Of a stretch of 64,000 bases of DNA, positions 53,752 to 62,059 are shown one piece after another. The position numbers and the translations under genes are program-made. The stretch's first letter is position 1. Each line of letters begins with the position of its first letter. Origin of the DNA: Buttiauxella sp. A111 (GTDB taxonomy: Bacteria > Pseudomonadota > Gammaproteobacteria > Enterobacterales > Enterobacteriaceae); NCBI RefSeq assembly GCF_014189855.1, contig NZ_BJFN01000001.1, forward strand, positions 1 to 64,000. Direction: 5' to 3'. The notes beneath the pieces were generated by a model that saw nothing but the letters and a program-made list of their open reading frames with translations, did not search any database and was not told the origin of the DNA.

Positions 53752-54516
53752 CTATTTATCGTCACCCATAATGACTTTCATGGTTGCTTCGTCAGGCAGA
53801 CCCTGATGTTGTTGCAGGCGACCTTCCTTATTCAGGTAATAAATAGATGGGGTCGCACTACCACCCAGTTCGTCCATCAACGCCAGATTGGATTCCAGCG
53901 CTTTTGTGATGTCTGGCTTGATGGTCGCAGGAATGGCTAACGGCATTTTGCCCTTGCTGTTCTCATACTCGGCCAGCGTTTTAGCCGGATTTTCAGACAT
54001 CATTATCGCAGCAGCTTTCTGACCGCTGTCAGGGCGAAGCATCCCGACCATCAAAACGCGCAGTTGTACCTTACCGGAGTTCAGCCACGGCTGCGCATTT
54101 TGCCAAAACTGGGTGCAATACGGGCAGTAAGGATCGGCAAAGGCGTAAACAATCTGTGGGGCGTCAGCTTTGCCCGCCGCAATCCATTTATTCTTCTCGA
54201 GTTTTTGCCACATCTCTTTGGCCATCGGCGCATAGACCCATTTTTCTACCTGAGCATCACTGAGATTTTTGCCTGCGGCATCGACCAGATTACCCATGAT
54301 CGCGTGTTGTTTATCAGGCGTCAGGAACACGGTTGTGCCTTGTCCCTGAAATTGCATCACGTAACCCGGTAAATTCCCTGGGCCTTTAAATTCACCTTTC
54401 AGTTCAAATCCTTGCTGCTGTAAGGCGCTAATCGGTACAGGGATTTTTGCGTCCGCTGCCAGTAGCGAAGTACTGGTAAGCAGTGCAAGCGACAGAGTCC
54501 ATACGGCATGTTTCAT
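53752..54516 (-). CDS. dsbG: DsbG periplasmic thiol-disulfide isomerase/chaperone
   Basis: A 254-residue secreted protein: a signal peptide ends near LLA-ADA (residue ~20), then an N-terminal dimerisation domain and a thioredoxin-fold domain. The active site is FADPYCPYCTQFW with Cys131 and Cys134 (CPYC, as in E. coli DsbG CPYC). The cis-proline threonine appears in GGSATPSIYYL, again DsbG-type. It protects sulfenylated cysteines and isomerises disulfides, kept reduced by DsbD. It is about 6 residues longer than the E. coli protein. It is a single gene, convergent with uxaB, divergent from the VF530-family gene. Confidence 0.92.
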   Translation of the reverse strand: MKHAVWTLSLALLTSTSLLAADAKIPVPISALQQQGFELKGEFKGPGNLPGYVMQFQGQGTTVFLTPDKQHAIMGNLVDAAGKNLSDAQVEKWVYAPMAKEMWQKLEKNKWIAAGKADAPQIVYAFADPYCPYCTQFWQNAQPWLNSGKVQLRVLMVGMLRPDSGQKAAAIMMSENPAKTLAEYENSKGKMPLAIPATIKPDITKALESNLALMDELGGSATPSIYYLNKEGRLQQHQGLPDEATMKVIMGDDK

Positions 54517-54662
54517 TATGTCATCCTTATTATTATCTTGATGAATGTATGCTCGGGTAGGCTACATGTCGGACGCCCGGAAGGAAAGTTTCGGGTATAG
54601 AAAGATGAAAGGGCGTTATTTTGCTATCGTATGCGCAATTATTCAGATTCATTGGACGCATT

Positions 54663-54947
54663 ATGACCCACTCATCAAAAGACCCTCTGCATGGCATGAC
54701 ACTTGAAGCCATTGTGAATGCATTAGTTGCGCGTTTTGGATGGGAAGAACTGGCGAAACGGATCAATATCAATTGTTTTAAAAGTGACCCAAGCGTTAAA
54801 TCCAGCCTCAAGTTTCTCCGCCGCACCCCGTGGGCGCGTAAAGAGGTCGAAGACCTGTATATCGATATGATAGAGACAGCAAACGAGGTGACGAACGATG
54901 TGCCTGCTGACAGCCCGTGGGCAAACTGGCAGGGTAAAAAAGAGTAG
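54663..54947 (+). CDS. VF530-family DNA-binding protein
   Basis: A 94-residue protein of the VF530 (DUF2132) family, recognised by KDPLHGMTLEAIVNALVARFGWEELAKRI and SVKSSLKFLRRTPWARKEVEDLY. The fold, known from a Vibrio protein, is a small helical bundle proposed to bind DNA; the biological role is unknown. It is rich in Lys/Arg in the second half. The ATG at 54663 is preferred over 54621, which lies in the promoter region. Monocistronic; a perfect 11-bp hairpin follows. Confidence 0.8.
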   Translation: MTHSSKDPLHGMTLEAIVNALVARFGWEELAKRININCFKSDPSVKSSLKFLRRTPWARKEVEDLYIDMIETANEVTNDVPADSPWANWQGKKE

Positions 54948-54956
54948 CAGAGGCAG

Positions 54957-54989
54957 CCTGGGTGGATAAGCGAGGCTAATCCACCCAGG
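54957..54989. repeat. REP-like palindrome / bidirectional terminator
   Basis: CCTGGGTGGAT (54957-54967) pairs perfectly with ATCCACCCAGG (54979-54989). It shares the GGTGGAT...ATCCACC words with the element at 21362-21387 and lies between convergent genes. Confidence 0.65.
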
Positions 54990-55023
54990 GTATCGTGTTA
55001 TTATTTACGTGACAGTGTCACCA

Positions 55024-56223
55024 TCACACAAACGGTGCTAACGGATCTGCCGCGGCAAAGGCCACTTCTTTCTCGGCTTTTGGCGGGTAGATCAATTCGC
55101 TGGTGATAGCGATTTTAATTTTCTTCGCTTCTGCTCGCGTCGATTTAACCACTTGATCCCAACCTTCGGTATAAACCGCTCCCCAGCCACCCAAATCCAG
55201 GCAAGTCACATAATTCACCTGGCTGTAGGGTAATGGAGCCACTCCCAGCATGTCAGCGGCGACGTTGTTACCGACAAAACGCCCCAGCATAATCGCGTGC
55301 TGGCAGGTCATTAAAGCCGTATTGCCTTTTTCATCGGTGCGGGCATAAGCCACATCTCCGGTCGCGTAAATGTCCGGCTGGCCAACGACTTTTAAGCTCT
55401 GGTCAACGTGCAAACGTCCCTGTGCATCGCGTGTGGCAGGAATTTGAGCGGTAAGCGGGCTGGCCTGCACACCCATGGTCATAATCACCGTGTTTGAAGC
55501 AATAAAATCGCCGTTTTTAAATGTAACGCCGCGTTCGTCAATGGCTTCAATTTCGGCATTGAGCATCCATTCCACACCCAGTTCGTCACTTGCTTGTTTG
55601 ATGACATGGCACAATTCTTCGCTATAACGCCCACCGACGACCGGGCTGCGGTCAGCGATAACCACACGTATTGGCGCAGCATCCCCCAAAATTGCGCGTA
55701 AGCGTGCTGGTAATTCGGTTGCTAATTCAATGCCGGTGAACCCGCCGCCGCAAACGACCACGGTGTTGCGCGCTTCGCTGGCGGGTTGTTGTGCCAGCTG
55801 GTTGAGGTGTTTTTCCAGGCGAGCGGCGCTTTCCAGTTGGTCTACATCGAATGCGTGTTCTTTAGCGCCAGGGAAAATGGGGTTGATATGGCTGCCGGTC
55901 GCTAATACCAGCTTGTCGTAGTGAATGGCGTTCAGTTGATCTTGTGTTGTGTGGTACCAAACCTGTTTGCTGGCGACATCAATTTCACGCGCGGAACCGG
56001 CAATAAATTTCACCCCTGTTGCAGCAAACAGCGGCAGCAACGGGGCGGCAAAACTCTCTACTCCGGCTTCATAAAAACGCGGGCGAATACGCAATTCAGG
56101 CTGTGGAGCCAGCACGGTAATTTCAATATCACCACGATCGTGAAGATCCGTTAAGCGTGCCGCGCTCAATGCCGCCCACATTCCTGCAAACCCTGCGCCC
56201 AAGATAAGTACTTGCTGTTTCAT
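55024..56223 (-). CDS. NDH-2-like FAD/NAD(P) oxidoreductase
   Basis: A 399-residue two-dinucleotide-binding-domain flavoprotein. The FAD site is LILGAGFAGMWAALSA, the NAD(P)H site is VVVCGGGFTGIELATEL, and the second FAD motif is QPDIYATGDVAYAR. A TGS motif ATGSHINPIF follows the first domain. Type II NADH dehydrogenases have this layout, but this protein is shorter than E. coli Ndh (434 aa) and lacks an obvious C-terminal membrane-binding stretch, so it may be soluble and act on another acceptor. It is divergent from an Rrf2 regulator, with a shared operator between, suggesting redox-responsive control. Confidence 0.83.
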   Translation of the reverse strand: MKQQVLILGAGFAGMWAALSAARLTDLHDRGDIEITVLAPQPELRIRPRFYEAGVESFAAPLLPLFAATGVKFIAGSAREIDVASKQVWYHTTQDQLNAIHYDKLVLATGSHINPIFPGAKEHAFDVDQLESAARLEKHLNQLAQQPASEARNTVVVCGGGFTGIELATELPARLRAILGDAAPIRVVIADRSPVVGGRYSEELCHVIKQASDELGVEWMLNAEIEAIDERGVTFKNGDFIASNTVIMTMGVQASPLTAQIPATRDAQGRLHVDQSLKVVGQPDIYATGDVAYARTDEKGNTALMTCQHAIMLGRFVGNNVAADMLGVAPLPYSQVNYVTCLDLGGWGAVYTEGWDQVVKSTRAEAKKIKIAITSELIYPPKAEKEVAFAAADPLAPFV

Positions 56224-56258
56224 GCTTTATTGCTCCGATGTTTTGGAAGTGACGTGAT

Positions 56259-56293
56259 TTATTAACTGCGATCATATTGGTCGTAGTTAATAA
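56259..56293. promoter_or_regulatory. Operator between the flavoprotein and Rrf2 genes
   Basis: Thirteen-base arms TTATTAACTGCGA (56259-56271) and TCGTAGTTAATAA (56281-56293) are inverted with one mismatch around a 9-base centre. It lies 36 bases upstream of the flavoprotein start and is a likely Rrf2-protein site. Confidence 0.65.
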
Positions 56294-56449
56294 GATCAAT
56301 ACTTTTACGATGCGTGATAAATAAAAATCAATTAACCAATTGAATTTTATTTATATTTAAAAGTTCATTGAGAAAGAACGTGCGCGAGAATTGCTTCACG
56401 ATCGGGAAGGATTTATCATCTAACTAAGATTTAACTGGGCGGAGAAGTT

Positions 56450-56959
56450 ATGGCATTTTACAGTTCTGGCGTGGAGTACGGCATCCATAGCTTAATGTGT
56501 TTGGTTGATAGCAAAGGCGATGGCCGTGAGATGAGTGTGCGCGAAATCGCAGAATTGCAAAACGTACCGTATGACTATCTGGCCAAGATTTTTACCAAAC
56601 TGTCTAAAGCAAGCCTTGTGGAGAGTACCGAAGGAAAAGGCGGGGGATTTCGGCTGGCGAAACCGGCTGACCAGATTACCGTGCTGGATATCGTCGCCGC
56701 CATTGATGGCGAAAAATCGATTTTCGACTGCAAGGAAATCCGCCAACGCATGGCGATATTCGATGAACCAGCCCCCGCCTGGGCTTGCGAAGGAATATGC
56801 GGCGTGAGGCAAGTTATGCTGGTGGCTCAACAACGAATGGAAGAAGCGCTTGCGCAGCATACCGTGCTGGATTTAGCGCGGCGTATGTTCAGAAAAGCAC
56901 CGGAAGCATTGCCTATACAGATTGAAGAGTGGATTGGCCGTCGTCGAAATGATGCATGA
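56450..56959 (+). CDS. Rrf2-family iron-sulfur transcription regulator
   Basis: A 169-residue winged-helix regulator. The helix-turn-helix is in SVREIAELQNVPYDYLAKIFTKLSKASLVES and the wing in GKGGGFRLAKPADQITVLDIVAAIDG. The insertion that holds the cluster in IscR, NsrR and RsrR here has Cys94, Cys113 and Cys117, so an Fe-S cluster is likely although the spacing differs from IscR (92/98/104). The extended C-terminus (~130-169) is longer than in NsrR. It should sense redox, nitric oxide or iron status and control itself and the divergent NDH-2-like gene through the palindrome at 56259-56293. The exact paralogue is not identifiable. Confidence 0.82.
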   Translation: MAFYSSGVEYGIHSLMCLVDSKGDGREMSVREIAELQNVPYDYLAKIFTKLSKASLVESTEGKGGGFRLAKPADQITVLDIVAAIDGEKSIFDCKEIRQRMAIFDEPAPAWACEGICGVRQVMLVAQQRMEEALAQHTVLDLARRMFRKAPEALPIQIEEWIGRRRNDA

Positions 56960-56962
56960 CAA

Positions 56963-57967
56963 CTAGTTCGCCCGTCGCAGCAGAATAAACAGTACGAACA
57001 TACCGCCGACACCTGCGGTGATGATCCCAATCGGCAGCTCCTGGGGGGCGGTGAGCGTTCGGCTAAGGATATCCCCGGCAGACAGCAAAATTGCCCCCAG
57101 GACGCCCACCAGGGGTAACAATCTGCGATGCCGTACGCCAGAAAATGGCCGCGCCAGATGGGGCACCATCAACCCGACAAAACCGATAACACCAGTAAGC
57201 GAAACCAGGATTGCAGTGGCGATTGAGCAGCAAAGAAAGACTTCGGTTCGTAGGCGCAAAACGTTAATGCCTAACGATCCTGCCGTCTGTTCACCCGCCA
57301 GCAATCCATCCAAAGAACGCCAGCGTAACGAAATTAAGGTCGTCAGCATTAGCAGTGCGATGGCTGCAAAACCAAGATTATCCCAACGGGCCAATCCCAA
57401 TCCCCCCAGAGCCCAAAACAGCGCATTACTGGCCGCGCGTTGGTCACCGGAAAAAATCAGGTAGTTGGTAAGAGCCCCAAACAAAAATGACACGGCCAGG
57501 CCGCAGATAATCAGCTTTTCCGTTCCTTTATGTGACTGAGACATAAAGATTATCATCACGGCTGCCGCAGAGAGCATCCCGCCGACAAAGGCGGCGACAG
57601 GCATTGTCCAGGACCCGAGGCTGTCACCCAGGCGGGTGATCACCAGCACCACACCGGCAGAAGCCCCTGAAGATAAGCCAAACAAAAAAGGGTCAGCCAA
57701 ATCATTCCGCGTGGTGGTTTGTAGCAACGAACCTACTAACGCAAGGCCCGCTCCCGCCATCATTCCGAGTAGCGTGCGCGGCAAACGCAGCTCCAGCACG
57801 ATGCTTTTTATCATCGGCGAAACGTCTCCTGGTAGGACGTTCAGCGCGATCAGCACGTCGGAAAAAGAGAGCGGTACACTGCCTTTCGCAACGCTTGCCA
57901 GAGTCAGTCCCGCCAGTAAAAACGGGGCCACAAGCCACACCAGTAAAAAACGTTTATCGGCGATCAT
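56963..57967 (-). CDS. FecCD/BtuC-type ABC transporter permease
   Basis: A 334-residue permease with about nine to ten membrane spans. Family motifs are LRLPRTLLGMMAGAGLALVGSLLQ, DPFLFGLSSGASAGVV, GVIGFVGLMVPHLAR and the ending TAPQELPIGIITAGVGGMFVLFIL. This class imports ferric siderophores, haem, cobalamin or related chelates. Its start overlaps the substrate-binding protein stop by 4 bases (ATGA), so the two are coupled. It is convergent with the Rrf2 gene, 3 bases away. Confidence 0.9.
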   Translation of the reverse strand: MIADKRFLLVWLVAPFLLAGLTLASVAKGSVPLSFSDVLIALNVLPGDVSPMIKSIVLELRLPRTLLGMMAGAGLALVGSLLQTTTRNDLADPFLFGLSSGASAGVVLVITRLGDSLGSWTMPVAAFVGGMLSAAAVMIIFMSQSHKGTEKLIICGLAVSFLFGALTNYLIFSGDQRAASNALFWALGGLGLARWDNLGFAAIALLMLTTLISLRWRSLDGLLAGEQTAGSLGINVLRLRTEVFLCCSIATAILVSLTGVIGFVGLMVPHLARPFSGVRHRRLLPLVGVLGAILLSAGDILSRTLTAPQELPIGIITAGVGGMFVLFILLRRAN

Positions 57968-58926
57968 CCGTTAAACGCGTCCGGATAAAGTGCACGGGCA
58001 ATTTTTGTGATGGCGGTGATATTGGCCGGGCCGGGCGTCATCTCCTGATATTTAAGTCGCAGGTAACGGTGATGAAGCACCGCAGGGGTATTTTTCATTA
58101 ACGGATGCTGCTCGAGGAACCGTTCCAGGCCGTCCGCGCCGCCGTTAAAGTCAGACTGATAATCCATCAGAATGATGAATTCCGGCTGAGTTGCCGCGAC
58201 GCTTTCCCAGTTGGTGGTTGTCCAGCTTTTATCCAGCGTATCCATGACATTTTTACCACCTGCCGCTTCGATAATCGCGGTTGGCATAGCGTAAGCACCG
58301 CTGGTATACGGTTTATCTTCGCCTGAGTCGTAAAGGAAAACCCGCACCGGTTTCCGTCCTGCGGTTTTCTTATTGATATCGGCAACCTGCTTTTTCCAGC
58401 TATCCACCTGTTTGATCGCATCTTCTTCTTTGCCAAAGACTTTGCCCAGACGTTCCATATCGCCGTACAGCAAATCCATGTTGGCCCGTGCGCGATGGTT
58501 ATTAACGTGATTGCAGCTTTCGGTCAGAATAAGCGTTTTGATACCGAACTTTGCCAACGCCTGTGGCGTTACATCGCCGCGTAAACCGTAGTTCCAGCCG
58601 GAAAAAACCAGATCAGGCCTGGCGGCCAGCAGTGTTTCCATGGAGGGATATTTGGGCGCGAGTTCAGGGATGTTGCCCTGCAAACGGGTAAAGTCCGGGA
58701 TATTTTTGTACCAACCGGAAATGCCCGTAATGCCGACAATTTCAGGTTGCAGATGTAGCTCAAACGCCATCTCAGACATATTGATGTCATGAACGACCAT
58801 GCGTTTTGGGGCGGCGGTAAAGGTCAGCGGTTTTCCGCAGTTATCGACCGTTACCGGAAAACCGGAGGCACCGGCACGGAAGGTCATCGCGGCTAAGAGT
58901 GCCGCAACAAGCATTAATGTTTTCAT
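57964..58926 (-). CDS. ABC transporter periplasmic substrate-binding protein (BtuF/FecB type)
   Basis: A 320-residue type III binding protein with a signal peptide (first ~20 residues, cleavage near AGA-SG) and no lipobox cysteine, hence free in the periplasm. Two lobes joined by a long helix are suggested by RMVVHDINMSEMAFELHLQP, YPSMETLLAARPDLVFSGWNYGL and EFIILMDYQSD. It contains several Met, His and Trp residues near the predicted cleft (HDINMSEM, ISGWYK, ESCNHVNNHR), which could suit a metal chelate. The ligand (siderophore, cobalamin, haem or a metallophore) is not evident. GGAG lies upstream of the ATG. Preceded by a structured spacer. Confidence 0.87.
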   Translation of the reverse strand: MKTLMLVAALLAAMTFRAGASGFPVTVDNCGKPLTFTAAPKRMVVHDINMSEMAFELHLQPEIVGITGISGWYKNIPDFTRLQGNIPELAPKYPSMETLLAARPDLVFSGWNYGLRGDVTPQALAKFGIKTLILTESCNHVNNHRARANMDLLYGDMERLGKVFGKEEDAIKQVDSWKKQVADINKKTAGRKPVRVFLYDSGEDKPYTSGAYAMPTAIIEAAGGKNVMDTLDKSWTTTNWESVAATQPEFIILMDYQSDFNGGADGLERFLEQHPLMKNTPAVLHHRYLRLKYQEMTPGPANITAITKIARALYPDAFNG

Positions 58927-59097
58927 ACAAACTCCTGATTCGTGAGGTGTGGCTCCTCACTTACCGGCTCGCGACTTTCGCCAGAACGGTATCATCCGGT
59001 GGCGGAGAACTCCGTCCCCTTGAGACCGCCGCACCTTACAGGAATTGATAACGTGAATAGATCCGATCAGATCAATTAATGGTTAATTATTTGTATA
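58927..59097 (-). ncRNA. Structured spacer in ABC transporter operon, candidate riboswitch
   Basis: Read on the minus strand, the 171 bases between the ATPase stop and the binding-protein start can form several stems. They are GGCGG with CCGCC, ACCGG with CCGGT enclosing a short stem capped by a GAAA tetraloop (TGGC-GAAA-GTCG), and GTGAGG with CCTCAC directly upstream of the ribosome binding site. I cannot match it to the cobalamin riboswitch (its GCCACTG-type core and AGTCAGGAGACCTGCC box are absent) or to any class I remember well. It may instead be a terminator/attenuator. Confidence 0.4.
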
Positions 59098-59907
59098 TCA
59101 ATCAATTTCAGAGGGTAGCGCTTCAAAGATGCGCACTGTTTTGCCGTTTTTTGGGTGAATCACGTGCAGGCTTTGCATACCGAAAACTTTCTCAAGCCAG
59201 GGAGAATCCAACACCTCCGCAGGGGTACCACGGCAAACCAGACGGCCTGCATTCATCATGATCACCTGGTCGCAAAACGGTTGAATCAATTCAAGATCGT
59301 GCAATATCGCCACGGTGGTGATGTTTTTGCGCTTAACGAGGCTCAGTAACTGATGGCGGGCGAGCGGGTCGAGATGATTTGTCGGCTCATCGAGTAAGAG
59401 TAACGTCGGTTGTTGCGCCAGCACACGGGCAAAACCCGCGCGTTGTCGTTCGCCGCCGGATAATTTCCCCAGCGCCACCTGTTTCAGGTGAGCGATGCCG
59501 ACATCATGAATGGCATCGGCAATAACATCGTCATGTTCCGTTTTCGGGCGTTCGGCCTGCCACGGAATGCGCCCCAACGCCACATACTCATTTACCGTCA
59601 GTCGTAAATCAGCATTGTCATGTTGGGTTAGCAGCGCAACGCGACGCGCGCGTTCCATAGGCGTCATGGCGCGCAGCATTTTGCCCTGAAATACTATCTC
59701 ACCACAGGCAGGCTGCAACTCATTGATGATGAGCCGTAGGAGTGTCGATTTCCCACTGCCATTTGGACCGATAATCGAGACAAACTCTCCGGCGTAAACC
59801 TCAAAAGAGACGGCATCGACCTGCGGCGTTTTACCGGTAAAAAAGAGTGTGAGATCGCGAACTGATAGCATGTTTTCAGAGGTTGACGCATTCATTAGAC
59901 AAATCAT
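59098..59907 (-). CDS. ABC transporter ATPase (FecE/BtuD type)
   Basis: A 269-residue ATPase of the iron-chelate/vitamin B12 class. Walker A is GPNGSGKST, the Q-loop region is LTQHDNADLRLTVNEYVALG, the signature is LSGGERQRAGFARVL, Walker B is LLLLDEPTNHLD, and the switch histidine is in ILHDLELI. It pairs with the permease and binding protein encoded downstream, separated by the structured spacer at 58927-59097. There is no clear ribosome binding site before the ATG at 59907; ATG 59895 is an alternative start. Confidence 0.9.
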   Translation of the reverse strand: MICLMNASTSENMLSVRDLTLFFTGKTPQVDAVSFEVYAGEFVSIIGPNGSGKSTLLRLIINELQPACGEIVFQGKMLRAMTPMERARRVALLTQHDNADLRLTVNEYVALGRIPWQAERPKTEHDDVIADAIHDVGIAHLKQVALGKLSGGERQRAGFARVLAQQPTLLLLDEPTNHLDPLARHQLLSLVKRKNITTVAILHDLELIQPFCDQVIMMNAGRLVCRGTPAEVLDSPWLEKVFGMQSLHVIHPKNGKTVRIFEALPSEID

Positions 59908-59962
59908 TTACAGAATCAATGGTTCCCAGGATATCAAAATTTAAGTGAATTTTCTCATGCAC

Positions 59963-61150
59963 TCAGGCGGTCGCCTCCGTGGGTCTGCGTGTGCCCAACA
60001 TCACCAGAGGAATGGCTATCAAATAAACGGCTACGACTGAAAGCCAGATAGCGCCGGGCCACTGTTTCTGTACTGCAAAATAGAATGCAGAGAAGAACAG
60101 CGGGGCGATGATGGACGCGAGACTCACGGCGGAGGCCAGAACGCCCTGGAATTGCCCCTGACTTTGCGCATCGACTTGCCGGGTTGCCAGAGCCTGAAGC
60201 GCTGGCGTCCCTATGCCACCTAATGCAAATAGCGGCATAATTGCGAATACCATCCAGCTTTCACGTGCAAAGGCGATGCTAACCAGTGCAATGCAGGCGC
60301 AGCTGATCCCAACGAATACTGCACCCCGTTCACCAAATAACCTTGCCGCAGGGCCGGGCAGAAACACCTGAACCAGTGCCTGGCACAAACCAAATGCTCC
60401 AAGCGATAAACCTATCCAAAAACCATTCCAGCCAAAAGCATCAAAACCCCACAGCGCCCAGCAAATCCCGTATGCCTCACCTGTGGCACTGAGAATAAAG
60501 AACGTCAGCACCACCGGCATCAGTCCTTTCATGGAGCACACCCAGCGAAACGGGAGCAGAGGGTTAAGTGCTGAAAGATTCAGTTTCTTACGTTCAGGCT
60601 GATGGGACTCCGGCAAAACCAACAGCGCGAGCAGGAAATTAGCTCCGTTAAGTACCGCTGCTGCGATAAAGGGCAGACGGACCCAATAATCACCAAGCAT
60701 GCCTCCCAGAACTGGGCCGATGATAAAACCGATACCAAACATCGCGTTGAGTAGACCGAAATGCCGGGCTCGCTTGTCTGGCGTAGAGATATCGGTGAGA
60801 TAAGCGGTGGCGACGGAGATATTGGCGCTCGTCATTCCTGCAATGGCGCGCCCTACAAACAGTAATGCCAGATTGGGCGAGAAGGCGAGAAACACGTAAT
60901 TTACTGCCGCACCGCCAAGAGATAACAGCATGACGGGCCTGCGGCCAATACGGTCGCTGAGTGTGCCGAGCACAGGTGCAAACACGAACTGCATCACGGC
61001 ATACAAAGCAGTCAGCGTGCCGATATAAATAGCGACGTTCCCACTGTGCGTAATCTCTTTTAGCAGCGAAGGAAGAATCGGAAAGATTAGCCCAATGCCA
61101 ACCGCATCAAGGGCAATAGTCGTGAAAATAACGATAAGTGGTTTATTCAT
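59963..61150 (-). CDS. Tet(A)-like MFS exporter
   Basis: A 395-residue twelve-span transporter closest to the tetracycline-efflux branch of the DHA1 family: TTIALDAVGIGLIFPILPSLL, motif A GTLSDRIGRRPVML, FVGRAIAGMTSANISVATAYL and GFIIGPVLGGMLGDYW. Length equals that of Tet(A)-type pumps. No TetR gene is adjacent, so it is probably a chromosomal exporter that may or may not move tetracycline. The start at 61150 (MNKPLIVIF) has GGGAA upstream; an extension to 61225 is possible but runs into the control region. Confidence 0.8.
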   Translation of the reverse strand: MNKPLIVIFTTIALDAVGIGLIFPILPSLLKEITHSGNVAIYIGTLTALYAVMQFVFAPVLGTLSDRIGRRPVMLLSLGGAAVNYVFLAFSPNLALLFVGRAIAGMTSANISVATAYLTDISTPDKRARHFGLLNAMFGIGFIIGPVLGGMLGDYWVRLPFIAAAVLNGANFLLALLVLPESHQPERKKLNLSALNPLLPFRWVCSMKGLMPVVLTFFILSATGEAYGICWALWGFDAFGWNGFWIGLSLGAFGLCQALVQVFLPGPAARLFGERGAVFVGISCACIALVSIAFARESWMVFAIMPLFALGGIGTPALQALATRQVDAQSQGQFQGVLASAVSLASIIAPLFFSAFYFAVQKQWPGAIWLSVVAVYLIAIPLVMLGTRRPTEATA

Positions 61151-61512
61151 AAAGCGTTCCCGTCGGTAATCAGGTTGCGCACTAAGATGCTGAACCTGTG
61201 ACAAACCTGAAAAGTGTTCAGGCATTTAAGGACGCTGGTCGAAAATGGCGCGGAGCGCATTGTAGACGTGTGTGGCGACCACCGAGAGTGTAGTCAAATC
61301 GTGGCCGCTTTTTCGCGAGGTCGTCTTTATATCACACACGTCGACAAATTAAAGGTCCTCAATGACAATTAATCATGTGGGTTCTCGCTACTTTTTGACC
61401 GGGTTAAACCTTTTTACATGGCTGCGAGTTTATGGTGATAGTCAATTGATTCATATTGATAAACCAAGTCCTCCGCAGAATCTGTGGTGACTTCGCACTG
61501 AGGAGTAGATGC
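61151..61512. promoter_or_regulatory. Divergent region upstream of the Tet(A)-like gene
   Basis: This 362-base gap has no gene. It holds a perfect 10-bp inverted repeat GACGTGTGTG (61265-61274) and CACACACGTC (61333-61342), 58 bases apart, possibly two half-sites or one operator pair. No well-formed -35/-10 pair is seen. The right half is AT-rich and leads to the small-protein gene at 61513. Confidence 0.4.
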
Positions 61513-61782
61513 ATGGAAAAGTATGTTTTTTATGTTAAAGATGAAGCCACTAAAATTTTTGCCCGCAGCATGCTGTCAAAAGAGGAGATCAAAAAGTTAA
61601 AACAAGATGGCTTTAAAAAATACCCGCTGGAGTTTGAAGCTGAGAGCAAGCAGGAGGCCATCGATAAACTCAACGAGAACACCCGCGACAACATGGATGC
61701 CTTAGGGGGCTTTTCCGCCTCTGTCGTTTTTATATCAATCTTCGCATTCATCGTATTTGCGCTGATTTATCTTTTTAATTGA
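61513..61782 (+). CDS. 89-residue predicted tail-anchored protein, copy B
   Basis: A small protein I do not recognise. It opens with KYVFYVKDE, has ~55 charged residues with heptad-like Lys/Glu/Leu spacing, and ends in a strong membrane segment (about residues 66-87, SVVFISIFAFIVFALIYLFN). Like copy A at 4944-5213 it is exactly 89 residues, starts with Y-x-FY-x-K and carries a G(Y/F)-x-K motif near residue 33, followed by an acidic helix and a C-terminal anchor. GAGGAG and a 7-base spacer precede the ATG. It is the only gene in the interval between the Tet(A)-like gene and the lipoprotein. Confidence 0.6.
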   Translation: MEKYVFYVKDEATKIFARSMLSKEEIKKLKQDGFKKYPLEFEAESKQEAIDKLNENTRDNMDALGGFSASVVFISIFAFIVFALIYLFN

Positions 61783-62059
61783 TGTCCGGGCGGTTGAGAG
61801 TGCACAGGGATAAAAGCTAAACAATAAGAGTGGCTAATGATATTTGCTCAAAGAATATCCACGACTTCTGTTCATTGCGCTTAAACTTAAACAAAATTAA
61901 TCAACATTTAATTAATTTAAAATTAAACAAAAAAAGTGACTCATAGCACAAAAAAATTAACCAGAACCTCTGCTGTGTCATAACATCCGCCTCCTTAATT
62001 CGGAATTTAATCAATTTTGTTTGTTTAATCACCGATTGTTAACATGGGTTAGGATGCAC
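61783..62059. other. AT-rich intergenic region upstream of the lipoprotein
   Basis: This 277-base gap is very AT-rich, with repeated TTAATTAA/TTAAAATTAA-like words near 61895-61930. No conserved gene is visible. It probably carries the promoter of the lipoprotein at 62060, but no clear -35/-10 pair stands out. Confidence 0.4.

Noticed and set aside
58927-59097. Cobalamin riboswitch
   Set aside because: The characteristic B12-box and GCCACTG core are not present in either strand, so I list only an unclassified structured spacer.
61363-61376. trp-like promoter/operator TGACAATTAATCAT
   Set aside because: The match to the trp -35 region is by itself, with no -10 at proper spacing and no trp genes.
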